This document shows, piece after piece, positions 7,081 to 13,272 of a stretch of 13,913 nucleotides of DNA. Where the stretch lies: NCBI GenBank assembly GCA_003219925.1, contig QHQU01000089.1:1-13913 (forward strand). Reading direction: 5' to 3'. The notes beneath the pieces were generated by a model, which was not told the DNA's origin, did no database searches, and was given only the letters and a program-made list of their open reading frames with translations. Source of the stretch: Verrucomicrobiota bacterium. GTDB taxonomy: Bacteria; Verrucomicrobiota; Verrucomicrobiia; Chthoniobacterales; UBA10450. The position numbers and the translations under genes are program-made. The number at the start of each line of letters is the position of its first letter. Positions within the stretch are counted from its first letter, which is position 1.

Positions 7081-7260
7081 TACCCCGCAGATGCCGTTTA
7101 GGCGGATCTCCCGTCCCTTTCGGTAACGGGCGGATGACCCTCGCGAGAGCGTCTGACTTCCAATTAAGGCATGCCATGTTCCCAAAAATCGCGACCAAGC
7201 CTCCTTGTTAATGAAGTATCGGTTCGGGAATCTCACCTGTATCTCGAACAACGCAGGGTA
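7081..7260 (-). ncRNA. ssrS: 6S RNA
   Basis: A 180-nt segment between pheT and carA with no credible gene matches 6S RNA, which mimics an open promoter and binds the housekeeping RNA polymerase. From memory of E. coli 6S RNA, the minus strand shares CCGAACCGAUACUUCAU (E. coli CCUGAGCCGAUAUUUCAU), GGCAUGCCUUAA (E. coli AGAAGCCUUAAAA) and CGGCAUCUGCGG near the 3' end (E. coli CGGCAUCUCGG). The ends pair: UACCCUGC at 7260-7253 with GCGGGGUA at 7088-7081. A hairpin CCCGU...CC-GAAA-GG...ACGGG sits in the 3' arm, as in the E. coli central bubble. Length is typical (about 180-185 nt), and an intrinsic terminator follows. Exact ends are estimates; no promoter was recognised. Confidence 0.85.
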
Positions 7261-7351
7261 AAGCACTGAGAATTGTCAGTTCAGAGTTGAGAGAAAAGCA
7301 CTGGTTTCCTGCTCAACTCTCAACCAACAACTCGCAGTTATTTCAAAAGAA

Positions 7352-9715
7352 CTACTCGCGCAATTCCGCACCGATCTCGTTCCGCAACCGTTCACGAATC
7401 CGCGCGTGCACCGCGCTCACTTCCTCACTTGTCAGTGTGCGATTTTTATCCCGGTATGTCAACGAGTAGGCGAGGGACTTTTTCATGTCCGGCTTTTTTT
7501 GCCCGTCATTTTCCATAAATAAATCGAACAGCTCGACCTTCTCCAGCAACGGCTCGTTGGCCGACGCGATCGACGCCAGAATTTCCGCGTGTGTTACTTG
7601 GAGGCCGACAAACATCGCGACGTCGCGTGTTACTTCCGGGTAGCGATCCATTTCTTTGAATGTTTGCGTGTATTCTTTGGCCTGCGCAATTCGTTTCAGA
7701 TCAATCTCCGCTATTAAAACTGGCGCGTTTGCTCCAATCGATGTCGTGGCAGAAAGCTGCCCGCCATAGCCGATCCGATCTGTTTTGTAAAAAATTTCGG
7801 CCATTAAGACAAAACCCGATTGCTTGCTACGCCGAAACTCAAACGTTCCCAATACGTTGAGTGCGCCCTTCAAATCAAAAAAATCAAGCTGCCGTTTTTT
7901 TGCACTACGCCAGTCTTTAACCGACGCGGCTTGACCGCAAAGCGCAATCGCCAGTTTGCGTTGCTGTTCGCCGGTCGGGGGCGAAAAGGTGTTGCCGATT
8001 TCAAATAGAGCGATTCGTTCTGCCCCGGCTCGAATATTTCGCGCAACCGCCCCGAGCAGACCCGCAATCAAACTCGTGCGCAAAGCGACATGATCTTCAC
8101 TCAATGGATTGCGCAGTTCGATCGCGCCGGTTGCTTTGGCCAGTTCAGACCGCGCAATCAATGAGGAAGTGCGCGCTTCCGTTAAAGCGATGGCGATTAG
8201 ATCGCGGCGCAGTTTTGTTTCAAAATCAAAGTTGCGGTCGGCTTCGCTCAGCGGAGTGAACCGGCTGCGGTCCGCACTCGGAATCTTCTCGATCCCATGG
8301 GCGCGAATAATTTCTTCGATCAAATCGACCTCGCGCTGCAGATCGCGCCGGTGGCTTGGAATTTTCCAGTGCGACTGAGGGGTAGAATCGCTCCTACTCT
8401 TACTTAAACCAAAACGAGTCAATATTGTGTCGGCCGTTGTCGGTTGGATGTGAATGCCGACGAGTTGATCGAGCCCCTCGTAGCGCAGCGAGACATCTGG
8501 TGGGTCCGGCGGCAGTTCGCCCGCAACTCCAATAGTGGCGGCCGATGTGGCACCGGCTACTTTACAAATTAGTGCCGCGGCCCGTCTTGATGCGGCCAAA
8601 ATCATTTGCGGATCAACCCCGCGCTCGAATCGGTAACTGGCATCGCTTGGTAGATTCAAATCGCGCGCCGTTCGTCGAATACTCGCTGGCAAAAAATAGG
8701 CGCTTTCGAGCAACACATTTTTGGTTGAGTCAGTGACACCGGACTCTTCGCCCCCCATCACCCCCGCTATTCCGACCGTCCGCTCGCCATCGGCAATAAC
8801 CAGGTTTTCACGCGTGAGCTCATAAGTTTTTCCGTCAAGGGCGAGAAACTCTTCTGCCTCGTGCGCAAGTCGCACGTTTATTTCACCCCTGAGTTTATCG
8901 GCATCAAACGCATGAGTGGGCTGACCCAGCTCGAGCATCACAAAATTAGAAACATCCACAACGTTGTTAATGGAGCGAATGCCTATGCTCTCGATTTTAG
9001 CGCGCAACCAATCAGGGCTCGGCCCGATCTTTACGTTTTCGATTCGACGCGCGGAATAAAACGGACATTCGCGTAAGGCGGAGATCTTAATCCCTTTCTT
9101 TTGTAGGGCGGGCGCATCGCCTGCCGCTTTCGATGGCAAGCGGAGCGCTTGCCCTACAAATCTTTTGTTCGTCAGAGCCGCGATCTCTCGTGCCAGGCCG
9201 AAATGGCTGAGCAAATCACCGCGATTCGGTGTGATCTCGACATCAAGAATGGTGTCGAGTGGAAATAAATCGCGAATGGGCGTGCCGATTTTCGCCTCTG
9301 GCGACAGGATGAGAAGGCCGGCCGCATCTTCCGCGACGCCGAGTTCTTTCGCGCTGCAAAGCATTCCTTCGCTTTCGACGCCGCGCAATTTGCTGGCCCG
9401 AATCTTCAGACCGCCGGTCAATTCTGCGCCCGGCAAAGCTAACGGGACTTTGTCGCCCACCCGGTAATTTTTCGCGCCGCAAACGATCTGGCGTTTCGTT
9501 CCGGTGCCATCGTCAACCACACAAACCGTTAGACGATCGGCATTCGGGTGTGGTTTTGAATCCATGATCTGCGCGACTACGACCTTGTCGAAATCAGCGC
9601 CGCGTTTCTGGATTCCTTCGATTTCGACTCCTGACATCGTGAGCAACTCCGCCAACGCGTCGATGCTCGGCGGGAGTTCGACGAATTCGCGCAGCCAGTT
9701 AACGGAGAATTTCAT
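7352..9715 (-). CDS. pheT: Phenylalanine-tRNA ligase beta subunit
   Basis: A 787-residue PheT, the tRNA-binding and editing partner of PheS in the alpha2-beta2 synthetase that charges tRNA-Phe. Domains in order: tRNA-binding OB domain with DSKPHPNADRL (about 40-150), EITPNRGDLLSHFGLAREIA (160-179), B3/B4 editing domain with RSINNVVDVSNFVMLELGQP, B5 domain, catalytic-like core, and C-terminal FDX-ACB domain starting YPEVTRDVAMFVG. The ATG at 9715 has a strong GGAGG about 9 bases upstream. Unusually, residues 186-206 (FVGQALRLPSKAAGDAPALQ plus K) are encoded by a palindromic repeat at 9100-9160, in the linker before the B3/B4 domain. All major domains look intact, so the enzyme is probably functional. 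Confidence 0.96.
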   Translation of the reverse strand: MKFSVNWLREFVELPPSIDALAELLTMSGVEIEGIQKRGADFDKVVVAQIMDSKPHPNADRLTVCVVDDGTGTKRQIVCGAKNYRVGDKVPLALPGAELTGGLKIRASKLRGVESEGMLCSAKELGVAEDAAGLLILSPEAKIGTPIRDLFPLDTILDVEITPNRGDLLSHFGLAREIAALTNKRFVGQALRLPSKAAGDAPALQKKGIKISALRECPFYSARRIENVKIGPSPDWLRAKIESIGIRSINNVVDVSNFVMLELGQPTHAFDADKLRGEINVRLAHEAEEFLALDGKTYELTRENLVIADGERTVGIAGVMGGEESGVTDSTKNVLLESAYFLPASIRRTARDLNLPSDASYRFERGVDPQMILAASRRAAALICKVAGATSAATIGVAGELPPDPPDVSLRYEGLDQLVGIHIQPTTADTILTRFGLSKSRSDSTPQSHWKIPSHRRDLQREVDLIEEIIRAHGIEKIPSADRSRFTPLSEADRNFDFETKLRRDLIAIALTEARTSSLIARSELAKATGAIELRNPLSEDHVALRTSLIAGLLGAVARNIRAGAERIALFEIGNTFSPPTGEQQRKLAIALCGQAASVKDWRSAKKRQLDFFDLKGALNVLGTFEFRRSKQSGFVLMAEIFYKTDRIGYGGQLSATTSIGANAPVLIAEIDLKRIAQAKEYTQTFKEMDRYPEVTRDVAMFVGLQVTHAEILASIASANEPLLEKVELFDLFMENDGQKKPDMKKSLAYSLTYRDKNRTLTSEEVSAVHARIRERLRNEIGAELRE
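9100..9160. repeat. REPIN-like repeat inside the pheT reading frame
   Basis: The outer arms tttgtagggc (9100-9109) and gccctacaaa (9151-9160) are perfect reverse complements. Inside are ggcgggcg-cat-cgcctgcc (one G-T pair) and the perfect ggcaagcg-gag-cgcttgcc, giving GTAG-hairpin-spacer-hairpin-CTAC in 55 bp. The right half shares GTAG then CAAGCG-NNN-CGCTTG (minus strand) with the element at 3991-4054, so they are one family. It is read through by pheT as residues 186-206 with no stop codon. Confidence 0.82.
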
Positions 9716-9721
9716 TTTATT

Positions 9722-9730
9722 CTCCCCTCC
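9722..9730 (-). promoter_or_regulatory. Shine-Dalgarno site of pheT
   Basis: On the minus strand GGAGGGGAG lies 6 bases before the pheT ATG and fixes the start at 9715. The repeat element ending at 9731 directly abuts it, so the insertion left the ribosome-binding site intact. Most other genes here lack such a site. Confidence 0.75.
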
Positions 9731-9857
9731 GTCATTCCGAACGAAGTGAGGGACTTCGCGAGGGTGACCTGACTTTCGAATGACACTTCGACATGGCCTG
9801 AGTGACGATATCCGCGTGAGAGAGGTCCCTCGCTCGCCGCAGCGACCTCGGGATGAC
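9731..9857. repeat. GTCA-ended imperfect inverted repeat, copy 2
   Basis: A 127-bp element begins gtcattccgaacgaa and ends gacctcgggatgac, with inverted tips. Local hairpins cgaagt-gaggg-acttcg and gaggtc...gacctc are visible near the two ends. It is the second copy of the family seen at 4972-5088. It lies in the pheS-pheT gap and touches the pheT Shine-Dalgarno site. No protein is encoded. Confidence 0.65.
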
Positions 9858-9899
9858 CCGCAATATTAGTTGGGCGTTCATGCGAATCGGTGGCAATCG

Positions 9900-10030
9900 G
9901 GAACATAGGCATCCTGCCTGTGCGCCCAGCGGGCAGTTTGCCCGCTGTCTTCGTGCATTGTCGCTACCCGTTCGGTGATCAGCAGCGGAGTGCAACTCCG
10001 CTGGACGCACAGATCCCAGGTCTATGTTCC
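9900..10030. repeat. GGAACATAG-ended inverted repeat between pheS and pheT
   Basis: A 131-bp element made of two related halves of about 48 bp in opposite orientation. The tips ggaacatag (9900-9908) and ctatgttcc (10022-10030) are perfect reverse complements. Each half carries an 8-bp hairpin: agcggagt-gca-actccgct (9984-10002) and agcgggca-gtt-tgcccgct (9928-9946). The halves also share TGTGCGYCCAGCGG. It ends 9 bp from the pheS stop. Together with the element at 9731-9857 it accounts for most of the 324-bp pheS-pheT gap. Confidence 0.7.
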
Positions 10031-10039
10031 AGAGATTTC

Positions 10040-11053
10040 TCATGCGAATTGCCTCAGAAAACGCAGATCATTTTGCGCAAACAAGCGGATGTCGGGAATG
10101 TCGAACAAAATCATCGCCAGCCGGTCCATTCCGAGACCGAAAGCGAACCCGGTCCATTTTTCCGGATCATAAGCGTTATCGCGGCGCGATTGATTGACTG
10201 CTTCGAAAACGGCGGGATGCACCATGCCGCAGCCGCAGACTTCGACCCATTGTTCGCCGCCCTTCAGCGCACTCGATTTCACGTCAATCTCAAAACTCGG
10301 TTCGGTGAAAGGAAAATAATGCGGGCGAAAACGCACCGCCGTTTCCGCACCGAAAAGTTCGCGGAGGAAAAATTCCAGCGTTCCTTTCAAATCGGCGACG
10401 CTGACATTTTCATCCACGTAAAGACCTTCGATCTGATGAAACTGCGTCGTATGAGTGGCGTCGATCTCATCGCGCCGGTAAGCCGCGCCCGGGGCGATGA
10501 CGCGAATGGGTGGCGGCGCTGATTCCATCGCGCGGATTTGCACTGTGGATGTGTGGGTGCGCAACAGGCGCCCATCCGGCAGATAAAATGTGTCCTGCTC
10601 GTTCCGCGCCGGATGATCGGACGGAGTATTGAGGGCATCAAAGCAATGCCATTCGGTCTCGATGTCCGGGCCTTCGGCGAGCGCGAATCCCATTCGCCGG
10701 AAAACCGCGATGCTACGATCCAGCATTTGCGTGAGGGGATGAAGGGCGCCGCGCTCATGCGGTGTGCCCGGAAGCGAAAGATCGATATTGGCAACTGCGG
10801 CTGATTCCTTCTCGGCGCGGAAACTTTCAAGCCGCTCCTCAATTGCGGCTGTGATCGCGATCCGAACCTCATTCAATAATTTGCCAACCGTCGGTTTTTC
10901 CTCTTTCGGAAGCGACTTCATTTTGTCGCTCCATTCGGAAAGGCTGCCGCTGCGTCCGAGAAATCTCACCCGCACGCTCTCGAGAACGCGCTCGTCCGCG
11001 GCCGAGGCGATCTGGGCCAGGGCGTCGTCGCGTAATTGTTCGAGCGGATGCAT
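10040..11053 (-). CDS. pheS: Phenylalanine-tRNA ligase alpha subunit
   Basis: A 337-residue PheS, the catalytic class II subunit that activates phenylalanine and transfers it to tRNA-Phe. Residues 1-85 form the charged N-terminal coiled-coil arm that contacts tRNA. The core shows HPLTQMLDRSIAVFRRMGF, motif 2 GAAYRRDEIDATHTTQFHQ, FPFTEPSFEID, the VEVCGCGMVHP segment, and motif 3 GFAFGLGMDRLAMILFDIPD. Length is normal for the family. The ATG at 11051-11053 has no clear Shine-Dalgarno site. It lies 71 bp after rplT and upstream of pheT on the same strand, so rplT-pheS-pheT probably form one transcript, a common bacterial order. Confidence 0.96.
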   Translation of the reverse strand: MHPLEQLRDDALAQIASAADERVLESVRVRFLGRSGSLSEWSDKMKSLPKEEKPTVGKLLNEVRIAITAAIEERLESFRAEKESAAVANIDLSLPGTPHERGALHPLTQMLDRSIAVFRRMGFALAEGPDIETEWHCFDALNTPSDHPARNEQDTFYLPDGRLLRTHTSTVQIRAMESAPPPIRVIAPGAAYRRDEIDATHTTQFHQIEGLYVDENVSVADLKGTLEFFLRELFGAETAVRFRPHYFPFTEPSFEIDVKSSALKGGEQWVEVCGCGMVHPAVFEAVNQSRRDNAYDPEKWTGFAFGLGMDRLAMILFDIPDIRLFAQNDLRFLRQFA

Positions 11054-11078
11054 GAACGTTGAGGTGTTAAATGAGTTT

Positions 11079-11116
11079 AAGCGTTGAAGCGAATCCGCTG
11101 CAACGGTTCAACGCTT
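11079..11116 (-). other. Hairpin between rplT and pheS
   Basis: A perfect 10-bp stem, aagcgttgaa (11079-11088) with ttcaacgctt (11107-11116), and an 18-base loop that holds a small gcg-aatc-cgc hairpin. It begins 8 bp after the rplT stop. No U run follows on the minus strand, so it is not a classic terminator. It could cause partial termination, processing or mRNA stabilisation between rplT and pheS. Confidence 0.5.
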
Positions 11117-11124
11117 CACCGCAA

Positions 11125-11508
11125 CTACGCCGCTTTCGTCGACTTCGATTTCTTTTCCAGTCCGCCTTTCGCTTGTTCGATAATCGAGGCGAAAGTCTTT
11201 TCGTCGGTTACGGCGAGGTCGGCGAGGATTTTGCGATCAAGAGTAATACCAGCCGCTTTTAAGCCTTCGGCGAACCGGCTGTAGGTCATGCCATTAGCGC
11301 GGACGGCTGCGTTCAAGCGCTGGATCCACAGCATGCGGAAATTGCGTTTTCGTGTCTTTCTATCCCGATAGGCCCAATATTGGGCTTTCATCGTCGCGTC
11401 TTTGGCGTAGCGGAAAAGTTTCGAGCGACGACCGCGATAACCTTTCGCTTTTCTTAAAACCCGCCGTCGCCGTTCGCGACTGGCCGGGGCGTTTGTTGCT
11501 CTCGGCAT
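11125..11508 (-). CDS. rplT: Large ribosomal subunit protein bL20
   Basis: A 127-residue bL20, an early-assembling 50S protein that binds 23S rRNA. It has the typical basic N-terminus MPRATNAPASRERRRRVLRK, then AKGYRGRRSKLFRYAKDATM, YAYRDRK-type YWAYRDRKTRKRNFR, and LWIQRLNAAVRANGMTYSRF. The C-terminal tail EKKSKSTKAA is a lineage extension. The start is firm because TAA CAA precedes the ATG in frame. The Shine-Dalgarno sequence is 26 bases away with a hairpin between. The usual upstream partner rpmI (bL35) is not found in the next 340 bp. In other bacteria bL20 represses its own operon by binding the leader. Confidence 0.95.
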   Translation of the reverse strand: MPRATNAPASRERRRRVLRKAKGYRGRRSKLFRYAKDATMKAQYWAYRDRKTRKRNFRMLWIQRLNAAVRANGMTYSRFAEGLKAAGITLDRKILADLAVTDEKTFASIIEQAKGGLEKKSKSTKAA

Positions 11509-11516
11509 TTGTTATT

Positions 11517-11541
11517 CCCGAATTTTCGTTCGGGCCTCCTT
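11517..11541 (-). promoter_or_regulatory. rplT leader: Shine-Dalgarno, hairpin, then start codon
   Basis: On the minus strand AAGGAGG (11541-11535) is followed at once by CCCGAA-CGAAAA-TTCGGG (11534-11517), a perfect 6-bp stem, and then 8 bases to the rplT ATG. The Shine-Dalgarno is 26 bases from the start, too far for linear use, but folding the hairpin leaves an effective gap of about 8. This suggests structure-dependent initiation or a bL20 autoregulatory site. A 10-bp palindrome cagcgcgctg (11543-11552) and an AT-rich tattatataag (minus strand) lie just upstream; no convincing -35 box was found. Confidence 0.6.
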
Positions 11542-11729
11542 TCAGCGCGCTGTTCTTATATAATATGATCTGCGCGACCTCGTGCGCTGATTAACGGAAA
11601 TTTATCCGTAGGTGCGAAGATCTTTCGACGCGTCACGCGCCGGGGCGTGGAAAATAGGCGGTCCCTAAGAAATGACAAACGGTTTCCGAGGTAAACCGAG
11701 CAGTCCTTTGCTGATGCAGATTAGCCAAG

Positions 11730-11816
11730 GGTGGATCGGCCGCTCCGCGGGCGATGTTAATCAGGCGCCGAAGGCGCTATAATTTTAACATCGAGCAAGA
11801 GACTGCTCGATCCACC
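11730..11816. repeat. GGTGGATCG-ended palindromic repeat
   Basis: An 87-bp nested palindrome. Outer arms ggtggatcg (11730-11738) and cgatccacc (11808-11816) are perfect; inner arms cgatgttaa and ttaacatcg also match; the centre folds as gcgcc-gaa-ggcgc. The right half has a further hairpin cgagca-agagac-tgctcg and the left half ccgc-tcc-gcgg. A partial look-alike of the right half (gagcagtcctttgctgatg) occurs at about 11699-11717. It lies in the 344-bp stretch between the rhomboid gene and rplT; from 11553 to 11695 I see nothing else recognisable. Confidence 0.65.
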
Positions 11817-11824
11817 GAAGCTGC

Positions 11825-11852
11825 GGAACACAGGACTGGAGCCCTGTGTTCC
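11825..11852. repeat. Hairpin abutting the rhomboid stop codon
   Basis: A perfect 10-bp stem, ggaacacagg (11825-11834) and cctgtgttcc (11843-11852), with an 8-base loop, placed directly after the stop codon of the rhomboid gene (11853). No T tract follows on the minus strand. The arm differs from the tip of the 9900-10030 element by one base (GGAACACAG versus GGAACATAG), so it may be a solo member of the same family that doubles as a transcript end or stabiliser. Confidence 0.6.
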
Positions 11853-12977
11853 TTAAGCTTGAGCGGAACTCGCGCTTTTCCGGGTAAGAAACCACGCGAT
11901 CACGCCCACAGCCGCTCCCCCCAAATGCGCAAAGGACGAAACCGAGCTAATTCCGATCTTTTGTTCGTAAGCGCCGATGATTTGGAAAAGAATCCAGAGC
12001 ACGAAAACGAACCACGCTGGCAGCCGAATCCAGCGAAAATAATAAAAGTAACGCCACAAAAAGCCGATTTTCGCCTGCGGAAATGCCAGGGCGTAAAATG
12101 TGATCAAACCGGCGATTCCGCCGCTGGCACCGATACAGGGAATGGTGGAAGCCGGGGCCGATGCAATGTGCAAGAGATCCCCAACGAAAGCGGCAAGCGC
12201 GATCAATGCGATATAGCGCAGCGGACCCAGAAAATTTTCCACATCATCGCCAAAAACGAGAAGGAAATACATGTTGCCGACGAGATGAATGATTCCGGCA
12301 TGAAGAAAAAATGAGGTAATAAAGGTCAAGCCGTGCAGCCGGAACGCTTGTGCCGGAATTAATCCGAAAAGTTGGACAGCCTCGTGCAAATGAAAAAATG
12401 CGTGAACACTTGCGGTGACGATGAGCCCTGCCAAAAACCAGGTGACTACGGGACGGCGTTTCTTTGCGGGCGCGTCAAATTCCACCGGCATCCCGAAAAA
12501 AGCTGCAATCGATTTCCACCATTCGTCGGGTGGCGCGCTATCGAAATCCGAGCCGCGCGCTTGCTCGGCGAGTTGCTGAACTTTCGCCAGTGCAATCGCC
12601 TCGCGCGCTTCTTGCGGCAAGACAACCTGCGGTTTTGGTTTCGGCAATGGGCGCGCCTGCAGCGTTTGTGTTTCGCCGGCATCGAACCAGACGAATTCAC
12701 AAATTCGACAGACTTCGACCTTGATTCCGCTGCTGCTGTCGAGGGCGACCTCAAACATAGCGTTTCCGCAGGATGGACAAGGGCGGGCGCTTCTTCCTTC
12801 GTGGTGGATCGCGTGCAACCAAAGTGGGTTGATCGATTCCGGAGTGAAAGTGCGACGCAGCAAGTGCAGACCAACCGCGCGGCCATCGCATTTTTCGCAA
12901 CGCCAGATGACGCCGTTGCCGGTACGCAATTCCGTCAATGGAATTCGACAAGCCGGACAAAGAAGTTCAGCGTCCAC
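11853..12977 (-). CDS. Rhomboid intramembrane serine protease with N-terminal zinc ribbons
   Basis: A 374-residue membrane protein. Residues 7-30 (CPAC...CEKC) and 67-93 (CPSC...CRIC, then FVWFDAGE) form two four-cysteine zinc ribbons, the second like the zf-TFIIB type. After a charged linker the rhomboid domain has about six helices: HAGIIHLVGNMYFLLVFGDD with the oxyanion-side His231 and Asn235, nucleophile Ser285 in IGASGGIAG, and catalytic His351 in FAHLGGAAVG. The Ser-His dyad is intact, so it should cleave membrane proteins within the bilayer; the substrate is unknown. The start is uncertain: GTG 12977 sits just before the first ribbon and is preferred, but the frame stays open to a GTG at 13127 with unconvincing residues. 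Confidence 0.88.
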   Translation of the reverse strand: MDAELLCPACRIPLTELRTGNGVIWRCEKCDGRAVGLHLLRRTFTPESINPLWLHAIHHEGRSARPCPSCGNAMFEVALDSSSGIKVEVCRICEFVWFDAGETQTLQARPLPKPKPQVVLPQEAREAIALAKVQQLAEQARGSDFDSAPPDEWWKSIAAFFGMPVEFDAPAKKRRPVVTWFLAGLIVTASVHAFFHLHEAVQLFGLIPAQAFRLHGLTFITSFFLHAGIIHLVGNMYFLLVFGDDVENFLGPLRYIALIALAAFVGDLLHIASAPASTIPCIGASGGIAGLITFYALAFPQAKIGFLWRYFYYFRWIRLPAWFVFVLWILFQIIGAYEQKIGISSVSSFAHLGGAAVGVIAWFLTRKSASSAQA

Positions 12978-13237
12978 GCGGGAATGATGTCGCAGACCAG
13001 GCGTGCAGTCGATCGTGCGGCTGGAGGGGCGAACTCCGCGAGCCTTCTGCTGTAGCGGCAGCCGCGTCGACTGCAGAGGAGCACGCGACAACTCGTGAGA
13101 GTTTGCACGCGGCACGCGTGCCACCACAGAAATGCCTGAAATGGCAACTACACATCAGGGTTTCGAGCACTGCGCTGCAAGTATATCATGCTCGCCGGGC
13201 TGCGGAGCTCGCCTCTCTCCTCCGGTTGCGTTTCGGA

Positions 13238-13266
13238 TTGGCTGTTCCCGCGTAATTTCATAAAAT
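13238..13266 (+). promoter_or_regulatory. Possible promoter for a leaderless CHASE2 transcript
   Basis: TTGGCT (13238-13243) and TAAAAT (13261-13266) are spaced by exactly 17 bases and match the sigma-70 consensus at 4 and 5 of 6 positions. The last -10 base is 7 bases before the ATG at 13273, so the predicted start of transcription coincides with the start codon. No Shine-Dalgarno sequence is present. Nothing else was recognised in 12978-13237, apart from possible extra N-terminal codons of the rhomboid gene. Confidence 0.4.
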
Positions 13267-13272
13267 AGTTCG

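Noticed and set aside
7285..7326. Inverted repeat gttgagag...ctctcaac as a pheT terminator
   Set aside because: The arms are AT/GA-rich with a long spacer and no U tract on the minus strand, so a terminator call is not supported.
8379..8398. Possible second repeat remnant in pheT (gtagaatcgctcctac, GTAG...CTAC)
   Set aside because: It is only 16 bp with a 4-bp outer match and no second hairpin; it falls in a variable linker and could be chance.
11054..11124. Phe-codon attenuator before pheS
   Set aside because: The hairpin is present, but no leader peptide with a Phe run and no U tract were found.
11754..12314. 186-codon plus-strand frame near the rhomboid gene
   Set aside because: It overlaps the rhomboid coding sequence and a palindromic repeat; its translation is charged filler without family features.
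12978..13127. Extra 50 N-terminal residues of the rhomboid protein
   Set aside because: The frame is open, but the residues are Arg/Ser/Pro-rich, precede the zinc ribbon without a domain, and begin at a GTG with no ribosome-binding site.
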